The notes beneath the pieces are model-generated. The model was not told the DNA's origin and ran no database searches. It saw only the letters and a list, made by a program, of their open reading frames with translations. Position numbers and translations under genes: made by a program. Shown here piece by piece: positions 33,231-42,756 of a stretch of 64,000 nt of DNA (its first letter is position 1; every line of letters starts with the position of its first letter). Source of the stretch: Helianthus annuus (Eukaryota > Streptophyta > Magnoliopsida > Asterales > Asteraceae); assembly GCF_002127325.2 (NCBI RefSeq), contig NC_035448.2:112803660-112867659 (forward strand). Reading direction: 5' to 3'.

Positions 33231-35401
33231 TTTTGTAAACAGTTGTGATTACTTGTAGAGTTTGTATATTGAGTCGTATTTTGTGTCGTGTCGTTAGTTA
33301 GGTTGGTTTAGCGTCTTTTGCGTCATTTTTTTGTTTTGTGTTTTGCGTCTTTTGTGTGTCGTGAATATATTTTGCAAGTTTCATCACACTCACGAAGGCG
33401 GAGACGATGACCGAGCAGCTTTCCAGGTGCGCTTAATGTTAAAAACGACAAAAACGCATGCAGGGGCATTTAAGGAATTACATAAAAACACATTATGCAC
33501 ATTCTGCTGTTGCTGCACATTATGTTGCTGTTATCTGCTGTTCAAGCGGCCCGCCTCAAATTAACCTGAATCTTATGCGGGCCGCGCGGAGTCTAAATGG
33601 GTTGGCAATCGTTTAAGTTAAAGTGGCCCGCTTCAATTTATCACATATCTTATGCGGGCCGCGAGCCCACTACAGATCGACAATGGGCTGCTCAGGCCCA
33701 ACAGATTCAGCCATTTGATCCATGTTCCATATCGACCGTCATCCATATTTCACCATCATCATTCGGTTGGTTCGAGTCGACGTTCAGGTATGTTTTCCTG
33801 CATTTGTTGTTGTTGTATTTGAGTCGTTTGTTCCGGGTTAATTTCCATCTTAAGTGTGGGGAAACGGGTTGCATATTTTTTTAAGGCATTAAAATGTGAT
33901 TTTTCACTAAAGAGTTGACCCGTTTTCCGTTTCATCCACACTTTGGTTTGGCACTAGGGTTGTTCGAGGGCGAGCAAAGTGTAAGGAGGGGGTAAGAGGA
34001 AATTCGGTGGTGTAATTTTGAGTCTTTTATTTTGTACCATGCGTCTAAGTTAGTAGTTTTGAGTCGGTATTGCTTTGGTATTTTGCTTGTTTTTGTTAAT
34101 GCAGGTTCGAATATGTACCACCCGTACTCAATTTCCATTCGGGTGATTTTGGAGCTGTTTATTCAAATTTCGGGCATTTATCAAGCATGTTAGTCAGAGT
34201 CAAAGCTGATCGCGAACGAAATGCTATACGATCGAGCTGGATTGGACGAGAGTTTTGGAGTTAAGGCGATAATTCACCAGCTAAGTCCTTTCCACTTGTA
34301 CACTTGTTTTTTTTATTTATTTTGTTTTTAGGTTTTAGGAGTCATGTTTCCATCCTTGCATTAGGGACAATGCAATATTTAAGTGTGGGGATGGGAACTA
34401 GTATTTAGTGTGTCTAGTTAGTAGTGTCATGAAAAACCGAAAAATACAAAAAAATTCAAAAATTCAAAAATTCAAAAAAAAATTTGAAAAAAATAGAAAA
34501 TGTCTTTTGAAATAAGAAGTTTGCATTATAAAACGGAAAATGATAGAAAAGTCGAGTTTTTGTTCGGGTTCAAATAATAATAATATGAGATTAAATAATT
34601 GAGCTTGTGTCTAGTTTGGGATATGCGGGTAGGCTCGGTTCGGTTCTGGGTTCCTTTGATCTTAATATACCTAAATGTCGGTCTACTAGTGGGTTCTCAT
34701 CTAGGAAAAGTGGGGAAGTTGAAACCACCAAAAATAACATAAGGGGCACCGTTATAAGTTAAAATCGTTAGAGTTTGTGATCATGTGAAAAAAAAAATAA
34801 ATAAAATAAAAGTGAGCTAGAAACTGAATGAAAGTAGCCGCTTCTATGTAGTCTTGATTGGGGATAGCGACTCGACAATCGGATTACCGCTAGGGTGTGT
34901 GAAATCGACCGTGCAAAGCTATGAAAAGAAAAAAAATAATAAAAAGTACCGAAACTAAGTAGTCTGTGGTTGGGGATAGCGACTCTACAGCCGGATTGCC
35001 TCTTGTTTTGGGAAAGCACCGTCTAGACTCACGAATGAAAGGAAAAAAATGAAAAAAAAAGAGTAAAAGGAAAAAATTGTTTGATTGCAAACTATATTGG
35101 TTTTGATATAAAGCGGTTGGGAATTGGTCTTTGATCGTTCTTTTTGTCCTATAAGTTTGAGGTGGGATTAGATGTGCTTGCGATTGCTAGTGTGAGACCC
35201 TAGGTAGATTGACCCATATTCGGACTTAAATTGCATGATAAGGGCTCGGAACCGGGTTTGGGTTTAAGAGGATCGAAATACTTGCAATCGTAGCTAACAC
35301 ATGTCTTGATTTTAACAAATGAACATAAGCTTTTGGTCCGATCGACTATCTTGACTATGATTCCGTTTGCATAATTCTTTTTCGAGGACGAAAAAAAAGA
35401 T
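33231..35401 (+). other. F 3' non-coding region
   Basis: About 2.2 kb without a credible frame, where a complete Athila element would carry pol. It holds more GCGGGCCGC/GCGGCCCGC motifs (33545-33663), two AAGTGTGGGGA boxes (33852, 34381), an A-rich tract (34441-34500), and an imperfect duplication around GATTGGGGATAGCGACTC and GGTTGGGGATAGCGACTC (about 34855 and 34970). Confidence 0.75.
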
Positions 35402-35416
35402 AAGTGTGGGGATATC
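35402..35416 (+). promoter_or_regulatory. F polypurine tract
   Basis: AAGTGTGGGGATATC directly precedes the 3' LTR. The same AAGTGTGGGGA core occurs twice upstream. Confidence 0.75.
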
Positions 35417-37214
35417 TGATGTATTGCAAAATACATCGGTATTCGCGTCGGTTTTAGTCGTTAGTTAGTTAGTTTTAGTGTCGGTTTACTTTAGAATGTA
35501 TATACTTTTGATTTATTTGTGTTTCTAGGTCTTTACAGCCAAAAGGAGCGAAAACGGGCAGAAATCTGGAAAGGCGGAAGGCTGGAACGGAAACCGAGGA
35601 GTCGGGACGTGAAACGAAGCGAAAAATGCAGTTCTGGAGCTTCCAGGCGGCCCGCTTAGACTTTGAAACACATCCAGGCGCCCCGCATGAACTTAACATG
35701 GGAAAAATGAATTATTTAAGTTCAGGCGGCCCGCCTGAACTTAAGGTTACCTCCAAAGCGGGCCGCGAGCCTTATGAGGATGGTTTCCAGTATTAAAACC
35801 TAAGGCGGCCCGCGTTAGCTCTTCAATTTATCTCAAGCGGGCCGCGTGAAGACCCTATGTCGGCAACAGAAGTTGCGTGCATGAAAATTTAGGGTTTTGG
35901 GTTATATAGTGATTGATATACGTCTACAGCCGATCATTGACGAATTGGAGAATTCTTGGACAACTTTGGAGGCTGTTTTGAAGAGTTTTGAAGGTTCGGG
36001 CTGCTAGGAATCATCGGGAAACCTTCTGGAGCACACGGGATCGAAGTTTACGGGTTCTATCATCTTGTTTCTTCGTTTTTCGTTTGTTTTTGATTGTTTA
36101 ATGATGAATTCAGATTATACTACGATTATGAACGTATTCTTGAACATGTTTAGCGGCTAAGTTTTTGTTACTACCTAGACATGGTTGAATGATTGCCGAG
36201 GTTTTGATTATTCTTGGATTTTTGAATGCTATGGATAGTTTATAAATTGTAAACGGTTTGTTCTATCAGTTAGATGTGTTTGCATGCTTGATGTTGTTTA
36301 ATTATTAATTATTGCTTCGCATGAATCTTAGTGATGGTCTTTATCACATAATAGAGTCATGCTAGGTTTTAGGTTTTTGTGACTGTCTATATCACGTAAT
36401 AAATCTAGAATCTTTAGGGTTAAATCGGCCGATAAACCTTAGAAGTAATATTTGGTAATTTTATGAAATCAAGTGTTCTACTAATCATCAATAGCTGTAA
36501 GGTGCGAGATTATTGCTAGGTCTAAGTGATTAAACCGCAAGGTGGGTCATTCTTAGGAAGTTAACCTTTTGGCTGCTGTCTAGCAAGTCTAGCTGAGAAA
36601 ACAAACCTATCCTAGGTTTAGGTCTCGTAAGGGAGTGAGCCTTGTAGGATACTTTTATAAACCCATTTAGATGTCTTGTAAAGGAGTCTAATAACCGGTA
36701 AATTAACAGCCTTTAGGGGATCTTAGCGCGCTCTTGAGAAGGATTAGGGGTCCTTAGATTTCCCGAGGGGTGAGAATCCCAAGATCCCGGTTCCATAGCA
36801 GACAACTTCCATTTATAATCAATACTAAAAGCAATCAAGATTCCTGTCTAGGTAGTTCCTTCATCATCTTCGAGTTCGGCTTTCGTGTGAGTTTGTGCCT
36901 TGTCCGTCTGTTCGTCTAGTTAATTTAGTTTAATTTTAATTATAATTTTATGATTTTTAGAAACCCCCTCCCCAAATCAATAAACAATTTAGTGTGTCGT
37001 GTCAGTTTAAGTCTAGATAGGGTCGTAGCGTAATCAATAGAGTCTCGTGGGTTCGATACTCGGACTTACTTTAGCTTTATTACATCGATCGGTTCACTTG
37101 TCGATTGTGTGGTTTAGGGTTTAGGTTGAGTCTTAGTTTTATAAATTTAAAGCTTAGAGAGTCTAGAATTAGGGTAATTTAGTTAGTTTTATTTGACCCA
37201 TTTTCAGCACATCA
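35417..37214 (+). repeat. F 3' LTR
   Basis: Matches the 5' LTR end to end, with scattered substitutions and a missing 4-bp TTAG unit. The 29-nt inverted repeat is intact at 35716-35744. Confidence 0.95.
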
Positions 37215-38287
37215 GTAATCACGATGGTTATAGTCCCATGTGACTATAGCTACTGATTACCACGTTGATTAGGTGTAGTGACGAGTCATAGTTTCGGTCA
37301 AAACGCGTATTTTGCAACCAAACTATTTTTGGGTATCAAAACCCTTTGTTTTGATATCAAACAGGTTTTCAAACTTCATTAAACATGTTTTAATATGTTT
37401 AACTTGTCACTTTAGGTTTAGTGCTTATATAGGGTCGTAAGACAAGCGGTCTAAACAACCGCTTAGACTTTCGAACCCGACCTGTTTGGTCGATCGTTAG
37501 GATCCGACCAAGCATGTTTAGTGACCATAGTTGTATAGGGAATAACCTTCCGAGGTTATACCTTATGGTCACTTCGTTTAGTTAGTTGTATGATAGGTAA
37601 TTTATATGCCTTAGGAAAATGACCAAAATGCCCTTTTTACACATAATTTCATTTTAAGCATATGTAACCTAAATTTTTACATCTAAACTGATTAGGAAAC
37701 ATTATTAGACATGTTAAGGCATATGATACTTGTCATAGGACTAGTTAGACGGTCGGAACGCGTTTTGCGCGAACGACGCGTTAAAGTAGCGTAAGCTACC
37801 TAAACGAGTCGTAATGGCTCGTAAGCACTTAGGTTAGGTTTCGATTTAGTATGTAGGCTTTGTCAAACCATATCGTATGAGTTCTAACACTCATTTGGTT
37901 TACGAAACATCATTCTATCTGATCTTCCGATTTAGATCCGGCTTATTAATGTAGTTACCTATATTAGGTGCCGTTTGATTTTCCGTGATCCCTCTAGCTT
38001 TGCTTGGTTGTTATTTAAGACTTCTAAGCATCCTCAAGTGAGTACATAGTCCCCACTTTTACTGTTTTCAAACTGTTTGGGGGTGAAGCACATATGCCTA
38101 CTTGTTACTTTCGTGCTTTTCATGCTGTTATATCATATACTTACTATGTTCATTAGTACGTATATAGTACATGATTTCATTATGTTTTGCGATGTATGTT
38201 CATTTAGCATGCTAGCACATTGATTTTCATATATTACATTTTGTTGCATATGTTAATCCAGCATATGGACACATTGTTTTACATTTT

Positions 38288-38455
38288 GAACTGTTTGAAC
38301 CGTTGGAACTGTTTGGTCTATGTGAACCGTTTGGAACTGTTTGGTCTATGTGAACCGTTTGGAACTGTTGATTTATGTGAACTGTTTGGAACTGATTGAT
38401 TATGTGAACTGTTTGGAACTGATTGATTGGTGTGAACCATTTGGAACTGTTTAAA
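38288..38455 (+). repeat. Minisatellite, ~28-bp unit
   Basis: Five to six units of the form GTGAACCGTTTGGAACTGTT plus a variable GTCTAT- or GATTAT-like tail, starting near 38322, 38350, 38377, 38404 and 38432. Confidence 0.85.
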
Positions 38456-38495
38456 CCGTTGGGTTAGGGAAGTGATGAGGTAACTGGGCGGGTGT

Positions 38496-38561
38496 AATGT
38501 GTTAAAAGCATGGTGGATACGCCGCTGGTACTTCCTATATATAAATGCTTTTAACACATTG
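38496..38561. repeat. Hairpin with perfect 15-bp arms
   Basis: AATGTGTTAAAAGCA at 38496-38510 and its exact reverse complement at 38547-38561, separated by 36 bp. Confidence 0.85.
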
Positions 38562-39177
38562 TATATCGTTGCGTTATCTAGATCACTTGGGCAATATCAA
38601 AACAAAGTTATATTACAAGGTTTTTCTAATAATATAAACCATTCGAGTTTTATTTCAAAAACAGTTTACGATCTGGGATTACTTAAACAAATGTTTTTGG
38701 GTTAAGATTCATGGCATCGTGGTTTTATAAAACAAATATGTTTTGACTTGGTTATTTCAATTTACATTACAAACATTTTACAAAACTTGGTTTTCTAATT
38801 ATCATTTAACAAAGGTATTCAAGTTATTTTCAAAATATAAACGAGCCATGAATCTGACACTCACATAAAACCTATGTACTTGCTGGCATTTTTATGCTGT
38901 CGTATTTTCACATGTGTTTCAGGTACCATAGCTGGTGATGTTTGATGATGATATTGATGCATGCTCACATAGGAATAGACAAGGCCTTAGTGACTTAATA
39001 ACAATGGAAGTTAATTTTTTCATGTTTTGTTTCTAATTTCAATACAATGTAATAAATTTAATTCAATAAAACATAACTTTAAGCCATGTGTTGTGAAACA
39101 ATGATTCTGTTACGACACTCCCCGACGTTTCCGCTGCGGTTTGTTGTTTTAACGCGGTCGGGGTGTGACAGAAAAGT

Positions 39178-39190
39178 TGGTATCAGAGCT
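39178..39190 (+). other. C primer-binding site (initiator Met tRNA)
   Basis: TGGTATCAGAGCT, one base from the consensus, 7 nt after the LTR end, which is a longer gap than in A or B. Duplicated at 56182-56194. Confidence 0.85.
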
Positions 39191-39762
39191 CATGGTTATA
39201 GGGAATTATGTTATTAGTAATGCTTTGACCTAGTCTATAACCTTCCTAGGACCCTAACACAAGGATCTTGTGTTTAGATCTTAAAACCATACTGTCACTT
39301 ATCCTTAGATGACAACCACAACAGGAACTCAAATTTCGAATCTGCTTTGAAAACCAATCATCTGTTCTAGGATGATTCATTTATAAGGTTTTAAACTTTC
39401 AAAGTTTACAAAATCTCGTCAAGTTTGGGTCTCATTAATGTGAACACGTGCAATCTGGAAGGGTGAGTGCCTGTATCTTGAGTTTTCTGTCTAAGGCTAG
39501 AGTGTTCGTACAAAAATCCACATAATTGGACCAGTCACTCTTTCCTGGGAACTCTTGGGGTGAGTGTCTACTTATAGGCTAAAGCATGTCTTCGTGATAC
39601 ATTATGAGGACCTATTTACTTTGATTCAGCTTTTGTGTGTCGTTTGCTTGCTTCGTGGTTCGAACAAATGACCATCACCCATGCTTTTTGGTCGGTAATT
39701 GTAACATCCTATTCTTACCCAATGCCATTTCACTTGTTTTCTCTCATGCTTCCTCTTTTAGA
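39191..39762 (+). other. C leader, non-coding
   Basis: No recognised frame between primer site and gag. The frame through 39635-39985 overlaps gag in another phase and is a shadow. Confidence 0.6.
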
Positions 39763-40853
39763 ATGCCTCCTCAACGTGACAATCAGGTACCTAATGAAGA
39801 ATCGGCAGCTATCATTACGTAGCAAATGGCTTTTGCACTCCCAAGCATCATTGCTCAATGTAACCAAGCCTACAATAACAACAATAATGCTCCCTGTAAT
39901 TTCAAGACATTCAACTCTTCCAAGCCATCAAAATTTTCTGGGTCTCAAGGAGCGACTGCACTTCTGCAATGGTTCGAGAGTCTAGAGAGGACCTTCAGAC
40001 ATGTTCACTGTCCAAACGAGCGAAAGGTAGAGTTCGTATCTAGTGTTTTTTGAGAAACAAACTTTAACATGGTGGAATGGTGTGATGAGAGATAGGGGTG
40101 CCGACGTGGCACTGGCTCAAACCTGGGAAGAGCTTCGAGCTCTAATGATGAGGGAATTCTGTCCTCGTCATGAGATTAGGGCATTGGAAAGGGAATTCGA
40201 CGATCTTAAGCAAGATAGCGGTGAGCATCGAGCCTACACGGACCGTTATGAGGAGTTAAGTTTGTTATGCCCTAACATGGTTACGCCTTTGGATAAGGCA
40301 ATCGAAGAGTACATTGATGGCCTCCCTGACTCTACAAGACATTGTTACTAGTAGCAACCCCACTACAGTTAGGCATGCCATTGAGCTATCCGCTACCTTG
40401 ACTGAATCTCAGATCAGGAAAGGTAAACTTTTTTGAACGGGTGATAAGAAACTGATCGAAGAATCAAAACCAAAGGATGAACAGACTGGATCCTCCAAGA
40501 AGTCAAAGAAGCGAAAGGATTCTTAGAACTTCGCCGTGGTTGCCCACAATGATCAAGCTATCCCCAACCAACTAGCTCAACCCCCTGCTAGGAAGCCATA
40601 CAACGGAACTGCACCCTTGTGTAACCAATGTAGCCTTCATCATCATGCTAGTGTGAAGTGCCGCAAATGCCTAAATTGTGGACTAATAGGTCATACAGCA
40701 AGAGTTTGCCCAGCTGCAGCTGCACCAAATCAAGTTGGCAGCAATCCTGCTCGAGCTCGTTTTCCACCAGGGTCTTGCTACCACTGTGGAGAGATGGGCC
40801 ATTTCCGAAAGAATTTCCCAAAGCTTGCTAATGCAAATCCAGCGCAGGGATGA
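39763..40853 (+). pseudogene. C gag (broken)
   Basis: Gag of a gypsy element. It starts MPPQRDNQVPNEESAAIIT, then a TAG stop (39820) precedes QMAFALPSI. The core is recognised by FKTFNSSKPSKFSGSQGA and, after a frameshift in a T run near 40046, by QTLTWWNGVMRD. A further frameshift lies near 40330, with stops near 40434 and at 40524. The zinc-finger zone at 40619-40815 has CNQC...HH...C, CLNCGLIGHTARVC and a second knuckle CYHCGEMGHFRKNF, whose last Cys is Phe. The frame ends at 40853 with no protease after it. It cannot give an intact Gag in either tandem copy. Confidence 0.85.
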
Positions 40854-41644
40854 GCATCTGACCGACTGAAAGACAACGCTGTTTAGAAATAATCAAGCTT
40901 TATGTATTACTGTCTTTTGTTGTCAAGGTCATTGAAACAGTTGTTGTTGTTGTTGTTGTTTATAAATAAATCTTTTATTTACATTGCAATGTACTTATGT
41001 GGTTGCATATATAAACAACATATCCCCTACAATACCGACAATTAAGGAATCGTATTCCTTGAAGAACAGACTACCCTCAAATTTTTTTCCATTTTATGAT
41101 CTCTTGCGTTTTCCACTAAAATCCTAAGTACCCGTTTCTTCCAAGGAAACGAAGTACCACGCGCAAGTTACAACTCTGGACGAATACCCAAAGTACCATT
41201 ATAAATCCTTATTAGGGTACCTAAGGGTATTTCCGTAAGTCCTTAACTGTTGTGTACCTTAATTCGAATGTTATGATTCTTTGTAATCAAAATCGAATTT
41301 TCTTTTTAAGATCATCCTATCTTTTCGGATAGATTCTTGAGGACGTCGAAGTCCATCGACTGGGTTCCTGGTATACCTTGAATACCCATGTTCAAATCGA
41401 TAATAAGATAATAACAATTAATAACAAACTAATAACAGATTAATAACCAAGAAAACAATTATGTGCCTATGTGTTTATGTGTTGACCTAATCGAAGTTGT
41501 TTCAAGCTTGTTCAAATTCTATCCCTTTCACATTTTAAAACAAACTCTGATTACTATGCAAGGAATTACGTAATTGTGGATGCATACATAATTATGGAAT
41601 TTAGTGCACAGAAACCACAGCAAGTTTTGTCATGTGTCTAGAAT
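40854..41644 (+). other. C internal non-coding region
   Basis: Sits where pol would begin but carries no RT, RNase H or integrase motif in any frame. Contains a (TTG)n run at about 40938-40961. Confidence 0.6.
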
Positions 41645-42610
41645 TAACTCTATTCATTTCTATTTCTGATGAAGCACCCGTTAAGGAAAAATGAACCAGC
41701 TATTCATTTTCACTTCTGAAAGAATATCCGTTGAGGGAAATGAATATCCATTTTTATTACCCCTTCATTTCCATTTCTGAAGAACACCCGTTGAGGAAAA
41801 TGACTCCGTCCGTTCATTTTCGTTTCTGAAGAATATCCGTTGAGGGAAATGAATATCCTTTTGATTATTCCTTCATTTCCATTTCTGAAGAATACCCGTT
41901 GAGGAAAATGACTCCGTTCGTTCATTTTCGTTTCTGCAGAATATCTGTTGAAGGAAATGAATATCCTTTTGATTATTCCTTCATTTCCATTTTTGAAGAA
42001 TACCCGTTGATGAAAATGACTCCGTCCGTTCATTTTCGTTTCTGAAGAATATCCGTTAAGGGAAATGAATATCCTTTTGATTATTCCTTCATTTCCATTT
42101 CTGAAGAATACCCGTTGAGGAAAATGACTCTATCCGTTCATTTTTGTTTCTGAAGAATATCCGTTGATGGAAGTGAATATCCTTTTGATTATTCCTTCAT
42201 TTCCACTTCTAAAGAATACCCGTTGAGGAAAATGACTCCGTCTGTTCATTTTCGTTTCTGAAGAATATCCATTGAGGGAAATGAATATCCTTTTGATTAT
42301 TCCTTCATTTCCATTTCTGAAGAATACCCATTGAGGAAAATGACTCCGTCCGTTCATTTTTCACTTCTGAAGAATATCCGTTGAGGGAAATGAATATCCT
42401 TTTGATTATTCTTTCATTTCCATTTCTGAAGAATACCCATTGAGGAAAATGACTCTGTCCGTTCATTTTTCGCTTCTGAAGAATATCCGTTGAGGGAAAT
42501 GAATATCCTTTTGATTATTCCTTCATTTCTATTTCTGAAGAACCCGATGAGGAAAATGACTCCATCCGTTCATTTTCGCTTCTGATGAATATCCGTTGAG
42601 GGAAATGACA
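41645..42610. repeat. 108-bp tandem repeat array, about 9 units
   Basis: The period is 108 bp: the phrase CGTTTCTG[AC]AGAATAT falls at 41821, 41929 and 42037. Each unit has two related halves of about 50-58 bp, both with TTTCTGAAGAATA[CT]CCGTTGAGG. Because 108 is divisible by three, the minus strand reads a 36-residue repeat (FFRNGNEGIIKRIF...) without stops at 41710-42033 and 42130-42357. This is most likely incidental. Copied at 58649-59614. Confidence 0.9.
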
Positions 42611-42720
42611 GGATTATGCCTTGCATATCTTTGATGGGTTACTCTACGCAAATAGATGACACCCTAGATTCCATGCAAGACAATTATTTAACACAGCGTC
42701 ACAGAAAGACTCCTACGAAT

Positions 42721-42756
42721 AAATTTCGGGACGAAATTTCCTAAAGTAGGGGAGAC
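42721..42756 (+). promoter_or_regulatory. C polypurine tract and adjacent palindrome
   Basis: AAATTTCGGGACGAAATTT (42721-42739) is followed by CCTAAAGTAGGGGAGAC up to the LTR start at 42757. The palindrome is the reverse complement of the one in A1 and A2 apart from orientation. Copied at 59725-59760. Confidence 0.8.

Larger units (their letters stand above)
28451..37214 (+). mobile_element. F: Athila-type Ty3/gypsy element with gag-protease only
   Basis: LTRs at 28451-30252 (1,802 bp) and 35417-37214 (1,798 bp), TGATG...CATCA ends, Asp-tRNA primer site, and one intact gag-protease frame. Perfect target duplication GTAAT at 28446-28450 and 37215-37219 inside C's 5' LTR. Between 33231 and 35416 there is no RT, RNase H, integrase or envelope-like frame, so it needs enzymes from elsewhere. 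The LTRs differ at a modest number of sites (for example a 4-bp TTAG repeat unit), so it is younger than C but older than A1. Confidence 0.95.
38038..38922 (+). other. Candidate leader intron inside the C LTR
   Basis: Donor CCTCAA/GTGAGTACAT and acceptor TTCACATGTGTTTCAG/GTACC, 885 bp apart, in the same relative place as the pairs in A1, A2 and B. Inferred from splice-site shape only. Confidence 0.45.
37220..39170 (+). repeat. C 5' LTR, part 3
   Basis: Resumes after F (CACGATGGTTATAG, matching 45548 in the 3' LTR) and ends GGTCGGGGTGTGACA. Removing B and F gives a 5' LTR of about 3,086 bp. Contains a ~28-bp minisatellite (38288-38455), a 15-bp-stem hairpin (38496-38561) and a candidate leader intron (38038-38922). 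The tandem duplication starts inside it at 38957. Confidence 0.9.

Noticed and set aside
39635..39985. A 116-codon frame overlapping the C gag start.
   Set aside because: Out of phase with the recognisable gag; a shadow frame.
41645..42610. Regular repeats that could suggest a CRISPR array.
   Set aside because: The units are 108 bp with no unique spacers and lie in a plant retroelement: an ordinary tandem repeat.
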